Assembly: GCA_021778125.1 (NCBI GenBank)
Contig: JAJYCT010000015.1
Coordinates: 1 to 34,815 of the forward strand
DNA length: 34,815 bases
Reading direction: 5' to 3'
From: Myxococcales bacterium
GTDB taxonomy: Bacteria; Myxococcota_A; Polyangia; Polyangiales; Polyangiaceae
The translations under genes and the position numbers were made by a program. Position 1 is the stretch's first letter. Every line of letters starts with the position of its first letter. The notes below the pieces were generated by a model, which saw only the letters and a list, made by a program, of their open reading frames with translations, had not been told where the DNA came from and did not search any database. Of the stretch, positions 1-9,262 are shown one piece after another.

Positions 1-610
1 CCTTCTCGTCGTCGCTGAGGATCGCCTCGGCGCTCGCCAGGGGCTGCAGCACGACGTCGGCCACGGAGAGGCCGCATCGCTCGGCGCACCGGATGACGTT
101 CTGAACGCAGCTCGTGGCCGCCGTGACGAGGTTGACCTTCGTGCCGAGGCGCACGCCGGCCATGCCGATCGGATCCCGGATGCCGTCCTGGCTGTCGACC
201 ATGTATTCGCGCGGCAAGACGTGCAGGATCTGACGGTCCGCGTCGACCGGGATCGCGCGGGCGCCCTCTAGCACGCGCTCGACGTCGCCGCGCGTGACCT
301 CCCCTCCCGCGATGGCCGCGACGCCGTCGGAGCTGGAGGACCGGACGTGGCTGCCGCCGATGCCGGCGTAGATGGTCCGGATCTCGACGCCCGCCATCGT
401 CTGGGCGCTCTCGATGGCGTCCTTGATGGAGCGGACGGTCCAGTCGATGTTCGCGACGATGCCCTTGCGCAGGCCGCGACAAGGGACCATCCCGGCGCCG
501 AGAATCGTGATGCCGTCGGCGGCATCGACCTCGGCGACCACCGCACAGACCTTGGTCGTGCCGATGTCGAGTCCGACGACGATCTCGCCCTGCGAAGCTG
601 CGGAGCTCAT
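1..610 (-). CDS. ftsA: Cell division protein FtsA (N-terminal part; gene runs off the left edge)
   Basis: Reverse-strand translation from ATG at 610: MSSAASQGEIVVGLDIGTTKVCAVVAEVDAADGITILGAGMVPCRGLRKGIVANIDWTVRSIKDAIESAQTMAGVEIRTIYAGIGGSHVRS..., with the actin-fold DIGTTK motif and SHV; directly downstream of ftsQ. Absent from the ORF track because no stop lies in the window. Confidence 0.95.
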   Translation of the reverse strand, partial: MSSAASQGEIVVGLDIGTTKVCAVVAEVDAADGITILGAGMVPCRGLRKGIVANIDWTVRSIKDAIESAQTMAGVEIRTIYAGIGGSHVRSSSSDGVAAIAGGEVTRGDVERVLEGARAIPVDADRQILHVLPREYMVDSQDGIRDPIGMAGVRLGTKVNLVTAATSCVQNVIRCAERCGLSVADVVLQPLASAEAILSDDEK

Positions 611-669
611 CTCGATGGGCAATCGCATGCGCCGCGCGCGAGGGCCAAGTCTTCGACGGACGGGCCGGT

Positions 670-1509
670 CTAGCGCATGCGGACGACGACCCGCTCGGGG
701 CGCGCGTCGTTGTCGAGCATGATGGCGTCGGCCCTGGCGCCGCGCTTGTCGAGCTCCGCGAAGACCCGCGCCGCCTGGTCGAGCTTGCGACGGAACGGCG
801 GACCGCCGACGACGAGCTGCGTGCCGCCGTGGCCGACGACGACGGTCAGGGCCCCGTCGGCGCCGACGTGGACCTCCTCGAGGGGCGCCCGTCGTTCGAG
901 CGGTCCTCGCTCGTACTCCGCGGCCAGGTCGATCGCGCGGCGGAGGGTGCGGAACACGCCCTCGCGATCGTCGGTGAGGTTCTCGGGGCGCAGCCCCGTC
1001 ACGAACGGGAGGTCGACCGGATCTCCCGGCTCGAGCTTCTTGAAGGGCTCGCCCTCCGCGGTCGCCAGGAACGTGTCGCCCAGGGCCACCAGCGCCGCGG
1101 GCCGTCGTTCGACGACCTGGACGAAGATCGTCCCGGGCAGGCGGCGAGCGAGCGTCGCCTCGGCGATCCAGGGATCGGCCAGCACGCGCGCGCGCGCCGC
1201 GTCGAGGTCCAGGGAGAAGACGTTGGCGCCGACGGCGATGCCGCTCTCGGCCACGACCGTCTCGGGCGTGCGCCGCTCCGCGCCGTCGACCTCGACGTGG
1301 GACACGGCGAACCGGGAGCTCGTCATGACGTGCCGCCGCGCGACCCACGCGACGGCCACGGACACGCCGGCGACCAGGATGACCCCAAACGCCGTGCGCA
1401 GGACGGGCAGCACGCGCGAGGGGGGCGAGGGGGGCGCCGGGAGGGGCGGCGAGGCCGGCTCCGGGGGTTCCACGAGAAGCTCGCGCACCCGGCGGTTGGA
1501 GGGCGTCAC
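670..1509 (-). CDS. ftsQ: Cell division protein FtsQ/DivIB (single TM + POTRA-like)
   Basis: N-terminal TM segment followed by [22 protein letters not shown]...[48 protein letters not shown] start overlaps murC stop (GTGA); located between murC and ftsA. Confidence 0.9.
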   Translation of the reverse strand: MTPSNRRVRELLVEPPEPASPPLPAPPSPPSRVLPVLRTAFGVILVAGVSVAVAWVARRHVMTSSRFAVSHVEVDGAERRTPETVVAESGIAVGANVFSLDLDAARARVLADPWIAEATLARRLPGTIFVQVVERRPAALVALGDTFLATAEGEPFKKLEPGDPVDLPFVTGLRPENLTDDREGVFRTLRRAIDLAAEYERGPLERRAPLEEVHVGADGALTVVVGHGGTQLVVGGPPFRRKLDQAARVFAELDKRGARADAIMLDNDARPERVVVRMR

Positions 1510-2915
1510 GCGCGCTCCTCCCGCTCCAGGAGCGCGAGCAGCTCGCGCGCGCTGGCGTTGATGTCGCCGGCGCCGAGCGCGATGACGATGTCGCCGGGCT
1601 CGACGAGGTCGTGGAGCACAGCCGCCACCTTCTTCTTGTCGGGGACGTACGTGACGCCGTGGTGGCCGTGCGCGTGGATCGCCGCGGCGAGGGCCTCGCC
1701 GGTCGCGCCCTCGATCGGCTTCTCGCCGGCCGCGTAGACCTCGGTCACGAGCACGACGTCGGCCTTGTTGAAGGCGCGCGTGAACTCGTCGAACAGGTGC
1801 TTGGTCCGCGAGTAGCGGTGCGGCTGGAACGCCACGACGACGCGGCGGTCGAAGCCTCGCTGCGCGGCGTCGAGCGTGGCCTCGACCTCTGCCGGGTGGT
1901 GGCCGTAGTCGTCGACGATCATGACGTCGCCGCTCTTGCCGGCCCGGGTGCAGCGAGGCTGGCCGACGACGGTAAACCGGCGCTGCACGCCGTGGAAGCC
2001 GGCGATCGCGTCGCGCGTGACGTCAAGCGGCACCTCGAGCTCGTCGGCGACCGCGACGACCGAGAGGGCGTTGAGGACGTTGTGCGCGCCCGGCATGTGG
2101 ACGACGAAGCGGCCGAGCGGCTCGTTGCGCCGATAGGCGTCGAAGTGCGTGGCCAGGCCCTCGAAGGTGGTGTTCTTGGCGCGATAGTCGGCCTGCCGCG
2201 AGATGCCGTAGGTGACGTGGCGGCGACCGATGCGCGGCAGGATCTCCTGGACGCTCGGGTGGTCGATGCACACGACGCACAGGCCGTAGAAGGGTACGCG
2301 GTTGGCGTACTGGACGAACGCCTCCTTCACCGCCTCGTGGGTGCCGTAATGATCGAGGTGCTCGGGATCGATGTTCGTGACGACGGCGATGGTCGGCGTG
2401 AGCCTGAGGAACGAGCCGTCGCTCTCGTCCGCCTCGGCGACGAAGAGATCGCCCGCGCCGAGGCGCGCGTTGGTGCCGAGCGCGTTCACCTTGCCGCCCA
2501 CCACGACGGTGGGGTCGAGCCCGGCGGCGCGCAGGACCGTGGCGACCAGCGACGTGGTCGTCGTCTTGCCGTGCGACCCGGCGATCGTGACCGCGTAGCG
2601 CGTCCGCATCAGCTCGGAGAGCATCTCGGCGCGCGGGATGATGGGGACCTCGAGCGCCTGCGCCCGCGCAATCTCGGGGTTTTGCGGGTCGATGGCGCTC
2701 GAGTAGACGACGACGTCGGCGGTGGAGACGTTCTCGGCCGAGTGGCCGATGAAGACGCGCACGCCCAGGCCCTCGAGGCGGCGCGTGTTCTCGTTGGGCC
2801 GGAGGTCCGAGCCGCTGACCTCGAAGTCGAGCGTCCGCAGGATCTCGGCGAGGCCGCTCATGCCGATCCCGCCGATGCCGACGAAGTGCACGTGGCGTAC
2901 GCGACCGCGGAACAT
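1506..2915 (-). CDS. murC: UDP-N-acetylmuramate--L-alanine ligase
   Basis: [38 protein letters not shown]-binding loop, [31 protein letters not shown]. Confidence 0.97.
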   Translation of the reverse strand: MFRGRVRHVHFVGIGGIGMSGLAEILRTLDFEVSGSDLRPNENTRRLEGLGVRVFIGHSAENVSTADVVVYSSAIDPQNPEIARAQALEVPIIPRAEMLSELMRTRYAVTIAGSHGKTTTTSLVATVLRAAGLDPTVVVGGKVNALGTNARLGAGDLFVAEADESDGSFLRLTPTIAVVTNIDPEHLDHYGTHEAVKEAFVQYANRVPFYGLCVVCIDHPSVQEILPRIGRRHVTYGISRQADYRAKNTTFEGLATHFDAYRRNEPLGRFVVHMPGAHNVLNALSVVAVADELEVPLDVTRDAIAGFHGVQRRFTVVGQPRCTRAGKSGDVMIVDDYGHHPAEVEATLDAAQRGFDRRVVVAFQPHRYSRTKHLFDEFTRAFNKADVVLVTEVYAAGEKPIEGATGEALAAAIHAHGHHGVTYVPDKKKVAAVLHDLVEPGDIVIALGAGDINASARELLALLEREERA

Positions 2916-4055
2916 CTAGCGCGCCTCCTGGGGGGGTCGCGGGGGGGGTGCGCCATCGGCGGTGCGGCCGGGGCGCAGGTCGAGCCCGGCGAGCGACAGC
3001 AGGTCGCGCGCGACGTCCGACGCGGCCGCGGGCCGGCCGCCGGCGCGGGACGCGCTCGCCATGGCGACTCGCGCAGTCTCGTCGTCGAGCAGGCGCGCCG
3101 CCTCGCGCGCGAGGCGCGCCACGTCCGCGGCGTCCTGGCGTACGCAGACCGCGCCGCCGGCGCGCTCGAGCGCCTCGGCGTTGCGGGCCTGGTGGTCGTC
3201 GGCGGCGTGCGGGAAGGGCACCAGGAGAGCGGCGCGCCCGATCGCCGTGATCTCGGCGAGCGTCGACGCGCCCGCTCGCGCGACGATCAGATCGGCGTCC
3301 GCGATGGCGCGCGCCACGTCGTCGATGAACGGGACGACGGCCACGCGCCCCAGGCCCAGGCGCGCATACGCCTCGCGTACGGCGCCGTCGCGTTCACGCC
3401 CCGCCTGGTGCACCACCTCGAGGCCCGCCCGTCCCTGGAGCTGCGCGACAACCTCCGGCATGCGCTCGTTGAGCGCCGCGGCGCCCTGGCTGCCGCCCAT
3501 CACGAGGACGCGGCGCGCCGCGCTCGCGACGTAGGGACGCGCTCCGAAGCCGGCCCGCAACGGGACGCCGAAGGGCCGGACCGCCGCGGCCGGGAAGCTC
3601 ACGGCCGTCTCGGGCCAGGCGAGATACGCGCGCTTCGCGAACCGCGCGACGAGGCGATTGGACAGGCCCGCGACGCTGTTCGGCTCGAGGATCGCCAGCG
3701 GTACGCCGCCCAGCACCGCGGCGAGGGAGACGGGCCCGGAGGCGTAGCCGCCGACGCCGAGGACGACCGCCGGCCGCCGGGCGCGCCGCAGGCGCCGGGG
3801 GCCCGTCGTCGCTCGCGCGGCGATCCAGGCGCCACGCAGGGCGCGCGCCGCTCCGCCGCCCTTCATGGGCTCGACCTCCAGGACCTCGAGGGGCCAGCCG
3901 CGCTGGGGAATGACGCGAGCCTCCACGCCGCGTGGCGTCCCGCAGAACACGACGTCCACGTCGGCAACGGCGTGCATCGCCTCGGCGACGGCCACCCCCG
4001 GGAAGACGTGCCCTCCCGTCCCGCCGCCCGCGATGAGCACGCACGGCCGGCTCAA
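2916..4055 (-). CDS. murG: Undecaprenyldiphospho-muramoylpentapeptide beta-N-acetylglucosaminyltransferase
   Basis: VLIAGGGTGGHVFPGVAVAEA, GVGGYASGPVSLAA, EPNSVAGLSNR, MGGSQGAAALNE, ARAGASTLAEI. Start assigned to TTG at 4055 overlapping the ftsW stop (TTGA); the longer track ORF (to 5552) is read-through into ftsW/murD. Confidence 0.95.
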   Translation of the reverse strand: MSRPCVLIAGGGTGGHVFPGVAVAEAMHAVADVDVVFCGTPRGVEARVIPQRGWPLEVLEVEPMKGGGAARALRGAWIAARATTGPRRLRRARRPAVVLGVGGYASGPVSLAAVLGGVPLAILEPNSVAGLSNRLVARFAKRAYLAWPETAVSFPAAAVRPFGVPLRAGFGARPYVASAARRVLVMGGSQGAAALNERMPEVVAQLQGRAGLEVVHQAGRERDGAVREAYARLGLGRVAVVPFIDDVARAIADADLIVARAGASTLAEITAIGRAALLVPFPHAADDHQARNAEALERAGGAVCVRQDAADVARLAREAARLLDDETARVAMASASRAGGRPAAASDVARDLLSLAGLDLRPGRTADGAPPPRPPQEAR

Positions 4056-5290
4056 GGGGCGACCTCCGCCGGCTCGGCGGCAGGCTCGGAAGGCATCACG
4101 GGGCGCGGCGGCGGGGTCTCCACCGCGGACTCGCCGGCCTGCCGCGAGATGTTGAGCAGGATGCCCGCGGCCACCGCGTTGACCAGGAGCGACGAGCCGC
4201 CGAAGCTGATAAACGGCAGCGTGAGGCCCTTGGTCGGCAGCACGGCCAGCGCCACCGAGAGGTTCACGAGGGCCTGCACGCCGAACATCGTGGACAGCCC
4301 GAACGCGAGGAACGACCCGAAGTCGTCCGGGGCGCGCAGCGCGGCCCGCACGCCGCGCGCCACCAGGACCATGTACGCCCCGCAGAGCGCCGCGACGCCG
4401 ACGAACCCGAGCTCCTCGCCGATGATGGCGGCGACGAAGTCGGTGTGCGCCTCGGGCAGGTAGAGCGTCTGCAGGCCGCGCCCGATGCCGAGCCCCCATG
4501 GGCCTCCCGAGCCGAACGACATCACGCTCTGGAACGGCTGGTAGGCGAGGTCCTGACGGTGCTGATCCATGTGCAGCCAGGCGAGGTAGCGCTCGTAGCG
4601 ATATTCGCGGAAGCGAATGGCTGCGGCCCCGAACCCGGCCCCCAGGATCGACGCACCGAGGATGTAGCCGACCTTGGCGCCGGCGACGAAGAGAAGGGTG
4701 AAGGTGAGCAGGAGGAGCACGACGGCGCTGCCGAAGTCGGGCTGCCTCATGCAGAGCAGCATGTAGATCCCGGCCACGAGCAGGTGAGGGAGAAAGCCGA
4801 TCGTGAACGTCTTGACCTGGTCGGCCTTCTTCGCGAGCGAGTAGGCCAGCCAGATGACGAGGGCGACCTTCGCCATCTCCGCGGGCTGCACGTGCACGGG
4901 CCCGACCGACAGCCAGCGCGCCGCGTTGCCGGCGGAGTGCCCGAAGCCCACGACGCACAGGAGCAGCAGGAGCCCGACGATCCCGAGCACCGGATACGTG
5001 AGCTTGTAGAGCCGATGGTAGTCGAACCGGCTCGCCGCCCAGGTCACCGAGAGCCCCGCGACGGCGTAGGCGACCTGGCGCTTCAGGAAGAACTGCGGGT
5101 CGTGGTACTGCACGGTGGCCTGCACGGCGCTCGCGCTGTAGACCATCACGACGCCGAAGCCGACCAGGGCGACGACGACCGCCGCCATCACGGGATCGAC
5201 CGATCCCGCCGCACCCGAGGACGCCGGCCGCGCGTCGAGCGGGGCGGCGAGCTGGAGCCCGACCGAGCGGCGCACGTTCTTGAGGATCAC
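4052..5290 (-). CDS. ftsW: SEDS peptidoglycan glycosyltransferase FtsW
   Basis: Polytopic; VMVYSAS, NAARWLSVGPVHVQPAEMAKVALVIWLA, QPDFGSAVVLLLL, LPTKGLTLPFISFGGSSLL. GTG start at 5290 overlaps the murD stop (GTGA). Confidence 0.95.
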   Translation of the reverse strand: MILKNVRRSVGLQLAAPLDARPASSGAAGSVDPVMAAVVVALVGFGVVMVYSASAVQATVQYHDPQFFLKRQVAYAVAGLSVTWAASRFDYHRLYKLTYPVLGIVGLLLLLCVVGFGHSAGNAARWLSVGPVHVQPAEMAKVALVIWLAYSLAKKADQVKTFTIGFLPHLLVAGIYMLLCMRQPDFGSAVVLLLLTFTLLFVAGAKVGYILGASILGAGFGAAAIRFREYRYERYLAWLHMDQHRQDLAYQPFQSVMSFGSGGPWGLGIGRGLQTLYLPEAHTDFVAAIIGEELGFVGVAALCGAYMVLVARGVRAALRAPDDFGSFLAFGLSTMFGVQALVNLSVALAVLPTKGLTLPFISFGGSSLLVNAVAAGILLNISRQAGESAVETPPPRPVMPSEPAAEPAEVAP

Positions 5291-6633
5291 GGCGTCGCCT
5301 CCTCCCGGAGCTCGCGGACGGCGCGGGCGAACTCGTCGCCGCGGTGCTTGTAGTCGCGGAACATGTCGAAGCTCGAGCAGGCGGGCGACAGGAGGACGGC
5401 GTCCCCGGGCTGCGCCAGGGCCGCGGCGGCACGGACGGCGTCGTCCATGCTCCCGGCGCGCTGCACGGGGACGCGGTCTCCGACGGCCACCGCGATGGCG
5501 TCCGCGGCCTCGCCGAGGACGACGACCGCGCGCCCCTTGCGGACGAGCGCATCGACGAGCGGCCGGTACGTCCCGCCCTTGTCGCGGCCCCCGGCGATGA
5601 GGATCGCGCGCGCCTCGCGCAGCCCGTCGAGCGCCGTGACGGCCGCGCCGACGTTCGTTCCCTTGGAGTCGTCGTAGAACCGCACGCCCGCGACCTCGGC
5701 GACGAGCGCCGTCCGGTGCGGCAGCCCCTTGAACGTGCGAAGGACCCGCCGGATGGCCTCCGCCCCGACGCCGAAGGGCCGTGCGCACGCGATCGCCGCC
5801 GCCACGTTGAGCGCGTTGTGCCCGCCGGTCAGCGCCATGGCGTCGCGGGCGAAGCGCTCCTGCGTGCGCCGGTCGACGACGGCGTCGTCGGTCACGTCGA
5901 GCACCCCGCCGGGCCCGAACGTCACGATCCGCGCGCGGCCTCGCTTCGCCTCCCGGATGCACGTGGCGTCGTCGAACGGGACGATGGCCCAGTCCCGCTC
6001 GGTCTGCCGGCGGAAGGCGTTGCCCTTGGCGTCCGCGTAGTCGTCCAGGCTGGCGTAGCGGTCGAGGTGGTCGTCGGTGACGTTGAGCAGCGCGCTGACG
6101 TGCGGTCGGAACGCATCGACGCGCTCCATCTGGAAGCTCGAGACCTCGAGCACGACGACGTCGAAGCGCTCGTCGGCGTGGTCCGCGAGCGGCTCGCCCA
6201 GGTTGCCGCCCACGAACGTGCGCAGGCCGTGCGCCGCGAGGAGGTCGCCGACGAGCGAGGTGGTGGTGCTCTTGCCGTTCGTGCCGCCGATCGCGACGAT
6301 GGGCGCCGGAACCGCGAGGCTCCGGACCGCCAGCTCGACCTCGCCCCAGACCGGAACCCCGGACGCCTCGGCAGCTTGGATCTCGGGGAGGGGCGGGACA
6401 CCGGGGGAGACCACGACGAGGTCGGCCTCGCGCATCCGGGCCGGTCCGTGGGCCCCGGCGACGAGCGTCGCTCCGAGCGCCTCGAGCGAGCGCGCCTCCT
6501 CCGACAGGGCGTCTCGCGTCTTGCCGTCGTTGACCACGACGCAGGCGCCGCGACGCAGGCACAGGCGTGCCGCGGCGACCCCGCTCGCCCCGAGGCCCAC
6601 GACGACGACTCGTTTCCCGGCCAGCTCCGACAC
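5287..6633 (-). CDS. murD: UDP-N-acetylmuramoyl-L-alanine--D-glutamate ligase
   Basis: GTG start: VSELAGKRVVVVGLGASGVAAARL, GTNGKSTTTSLVGDLL, EVSSFQMERV, NVTDDHLDRY, DDSKGTNVGAAVTAL, LSPACSSFDMFRDYKHRGDEF. Confidence 0.95.
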   Translation of the reverse strand: MSELAGKRVVVVGLGASGVAAARLCLRRGACVVVNDGKTRDALSEEARSLEALGATLVAGAHGPARMREADLVVVSPGVPPLPEIQAAEASGVPVWGEVELAVRSLAVPAPIVAIGGTNGKSTTTSLVGDLLAAHGLRTFVGGNLGEPLADHADERFDVVVLEVSSFQMERVDAFRPHVSALLNVTDDHLDRYASLDDYADAKGNAFRRQTERDWAIVPFDDATCIREAKRGRARIVTFGPGGVLDVTDDAVVDRRTQERFARDAMALTGGHNALNVAAAIACARPFGVGAEAIRRVLRTFKGLPHRTALVAEVAGVRFYDDSKGTNVGAAVTALDGLREARAILIAGGRDKGGTYRPLVDALVRKGRAVVVLGEAADAIAVAVGDRVPVQRAGSMDDAVRAAAALAQPGDAVLLSPACSSFDMFRDYKHRGDEFARAVRELREEATP

Positions 6634-6683
6634 GTGTGGACCTCGAACCTCGCGCGCGCTCCGGACGAGCCGTGGGCGCGTCC

Positions 6684-7832
6684 TTACCGCAACTTCAAGC
6701 TCGAAAGACTGAAGAGTGCCAAGAGAATGGAGATGATCCAGAAGCGCACGATGATCTTGGGCTCGGCCCACCCCTTCTTCTCGTAGTGATGGTGCAGCGG
6801 GGCCATGAGGAAGATGCGCTTTCCCGTGAGCCGGAAGCTCGTCACCTGCACCACGACGCTCACGGCCTCGAGGAAGAAGACGCCGCCCAGGATGGCCGAG
6901 AGCAGCTCGTTCTTCGTGAACACCGCGCACATCCCGAGGCCGCCGCCGAGCGCCAGCGAGCCCACGTCGCCCATGAACACCTGCGCGGGATAGGTGTTGT
7001 ACCAGAGGAAGCCGGTGCCGGCCCCGACGATGGCCCCGCAGTAGATGGAGAGCTCGCCGCCGCTCGCGAGGAAGGGGATGTCCAGGTAGCGCGCGACGAC
7101 GAAGCGCTGCGCCACGTGGGCGATGCCGAACGTCGCCCCCGCGAGGTACGCCCACACGAGGTACGTTCCGGCGTTGATCATGACCGGGCCGATCGCCAGC
7201 CCGTCGAGGCCGTCGGTCAGGTTGACGGCGTTCGACGTCCAGACGACCAGCGTCACGGCGAGGGGCAGGTAGAGCCAGGCCGGGAGCACGACCGGGTGCT
7301 TCGAGAAGGCGACGAAGGGGATGCCGAGGTTGAACCGGATCTCGTACCAGTCGGGCGGGAGGTGCTCGCGCGCGAGGAACGCGTACGACAGCACTGCGCC
7401 ACCGATGAGGAACTGGCCGAGCAGCTTGTAGCGTCCGGGCACGCCGCGGGAGTTGCGCAGCCGGATCTTGAGGTGGTCGTCGAGGAAGCCGATGACGCCG
7501 TAGCCGGCGGTGACGGCGGTGGTCGCCCAGACGAAGACGCTCCGGGGATCGCACCAGAGGATCGTCGGAAGCAGCACGCAGAGAAGGATGAGCGCCCCGC
7601 CCATCGTGGGAGTGCCGCTCTTGATCTTGTGGGACTCGGGCCCGTCGGCGCGCACGATCTGGCCGATCTGCTTGCGCTGCAACTCGCGGATGAACCAGGG
7701 CGCCAGAACGAACGCCAGAAGCATGGCGGTCACGGTCGCGGCGATCGTGCGGAACGGCACGTACCGAAGGACGTTCAGGAAGCCGAGCCAGTCGGCGTCG
7801 TGCCGCAAGGGGAAGAGGAGCTCGTAGAGCAT
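6684..7832 (-). CDS. mraY: Phospho-N-acetylmuramoyl-pentapeptide-transferase
   Basis: Polytopic; HKIKSGTPTMGGALIL, GFLDDHLKI, TDGLDGLAIGPV, GDVGSLALGG, APLHHHYEKKGWAEPKIIVRFWIIS. Confidence 0.97.
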   Translation of the reverse strand: MLYELLFPLRHDADWLGFLNVLRYVPFRTIAATVTAMLLAFVLAPWFIRELQRKQIGQIVRADGPESHKIKSGTPTMGGALILLCVLLPTILWCDPRSVFVWATTAVTAGYGVIGFLDDHLKIRLRNSRGVPGRYKLLGQFLIGGAVLSYAFLAREHLPPDWYEIRFNLGIPFVAFSKHPVVLPAWLYLPLAVTLVVWTSNAVNLTDGLDGLAIGPVMINAGTYLVWAYLAGATFGIAHVAQRFVVARYLDIPFLASGGELSIYCGAIVGAGTGFLWYNTYPAQVFMGDVGSLALGGGLGMCAVFTKNELLSAILGGVFFLEAVSVVVQVTSFRLTGKRIFLMAPLHHHYEKKGWAEPKIIVRFWIISILLALFSLSSLKLR

Positions 7833-9260
7833 CTACCGGCCCGCCTCGTGGGCGATGAGCGCCTCGACGACACGCTCCGCGCCCACGCTCCGGGACGCCT
7901 TGACCAGGACGATGTCCCCGGGACAAACGCGCTCGACAGCGAGCTGCGCCGCGCGTTCCGCACCATCGGCGAGGACGACCTCGACACCCAGCGCTTCCGA
8001 GCGACGCGCGGTCGCGTCGGCGAGGCCGCCGCACGAGATGAGCAGCGCCACGCCGGCGCGAGCGACGTCGTCACCGAGGGCCTCGTGCTCGCGCGCCGCG
8101 ACGGCCCCCAGCTCTTTCATCTCGCCCAGCACGGCCACACGGCGGCCCGGTGTCATTTCGGCCAGCGCGCGCAGCGCCGCCCGCACGCTGCCCGGGTTCG
8201 CGTTGTACGCGTCGTCGACGACGCGTACCGCGCCCGCGCGTCGCACGTGCATGCGCCCCGCGATGGGCGCGAGGGCTGCCATGGCCGCGGCGACGCGCTC
8301 GTCGGGGATGGGACCGGCGACCGCCTCTGCGGCCGCGAGCGCTGCCACGAAATCGATGGCGGCGGCCTGCCCCGGGATGGGGACGACGAACGACGCGAGA
8401 CGGCCCGCGCGCTCGACGAGGACGGTCGCTCCGTCTCCGGACGCCCGCCGCCCCGCGAGGCGCACGTGGGCGGTCGAGGCGACGCCGAACGTAACGAGCC
8501 TGCGCCCGGCGACGCGCGAGGCCGCGGCGATGACGGGCGGGTCGTCGGCGTTGGCCACCAGGCAGCCTCCCGGGCGAACCCCATCGAAGAGCGCCCCCTT
8601 CTCGCGCGCCACGCCCTCGAGAGTGCCGCCGACGCCCCCCGCGTGGGCCCAGCCGACGTTGACCACGACGCCGACGTCGGGCTCGGCGATCGACGCAAGC
8701 GCCGCGATCTCGCCGGGAACGCTCATCCCCATCTCGAGCACGAGGAAGCGGTGCCCGGCGTCGGCCTGCAGCGCCACGGAGGGCAGCCCGATGCGGTTGT
8801 TGAGGTTGCCCGCCGTCGCGAGACAGGGGCCGACGCTGCGGAGGAGGGCCGCGCACATCTCCTTCGTCGTCGTCTTGCCGGCGCTGCCCGTGACGGCGAC
8901 GACACGCGCCGACGGATCCCCGGACCGCCACGCGCGGAGGTGACGCCGGCCGATGGCCCCCCACGCCGCGAGCGTGTCGTCGACCTCGACGACGTCGGCG
9001 CGCGGATCGTCGGGGGCACGGCCGGACTCCACGACGAGCAGCGCCGCGCCGGCATCGAGCGCGCCACGCACGAACGAGTGTCCATCCAGGCGCTCGCCTC
9101 GCAGCGCGACGAAGGCGCTGCCTGGCACGACCGCGCGGCTGTCGGTCGTAACGCCGCGCGCGACGCGCCCCGGCGTCGCGCGCGCCACGCGGCCTGCGGC
9201 GGCTTCGGCCACGGCGAGGGCGTCGATGGATGCGCGGTTGACAGCGATGGGCGTGGCCAT
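7833..9260 (-). CDS. murF: UDP-N-acetylmuramoyl-tripeptide--D-alanyl-D-alanine ligase
   Basis: MATPIAVNRASIDAL...; TTDSRAVVPGSAFVALRGERLDGHSF, GSAGKTTTKEM, GNLNNRIGLPSV, EMGMSVPGEIAAL, DDAYNANPGSVRAAL, GEMKELG. Stop abuts mraY start (TAGATG). Confidence 0.95.
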   Translation of the reverse strand: MATPIAVNRASIDALAVAEAAAGRVARATPGRVARGVTTDSRAVVPGSAFVALRGERLDGHSFVRGALDAGAALLVVESGRAPDDPRADVVEVDDTLAAWGAIGRRHLRAWRSGDPSARVVAVTGSAGKTTTKEMCAALLRSVGPCLATAGNLNNRIGLPSVALQADAGHRFLVLEMGMSVPGEIAALASIAEPDVGVVVNVGWAHAGGVGGTLEGVAREKGALFDGVRPGGCLVANADDPPVIAAASRVAGRRLVTFGVASTAHVRLAGRRASGDGATVLVERAGRLASFVVPIPGQAAAIDFVAALAAAEAVAGPIPDERVAAAMAALAPIAGRMHVRRAGAVRVVDDAYNANPGSVRAALRALAEMTPGRRVAVLGEMKELGAVAAREHEALGDDVARAGVALLISCGGLADATARRSEALGVEVVLADGAERAAQLAVERVCPGDIVLVKASRSVGAERVVEALIAHEAGR

Positions 9261-9262
9261 CG

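Noticed and set aside
1611-4463. 950-aa plus-strand ORF (and similar long plus ORFs at 6567-9266, 10936-13008, 25826-28192, 28959-30896)
   Set aside because: Antisense shadow ORFs opposite confident minus-strand genes; Arg/Asp/Val-rich compositions typical of reverse-complement high-GC codons, no recognisable motifs.
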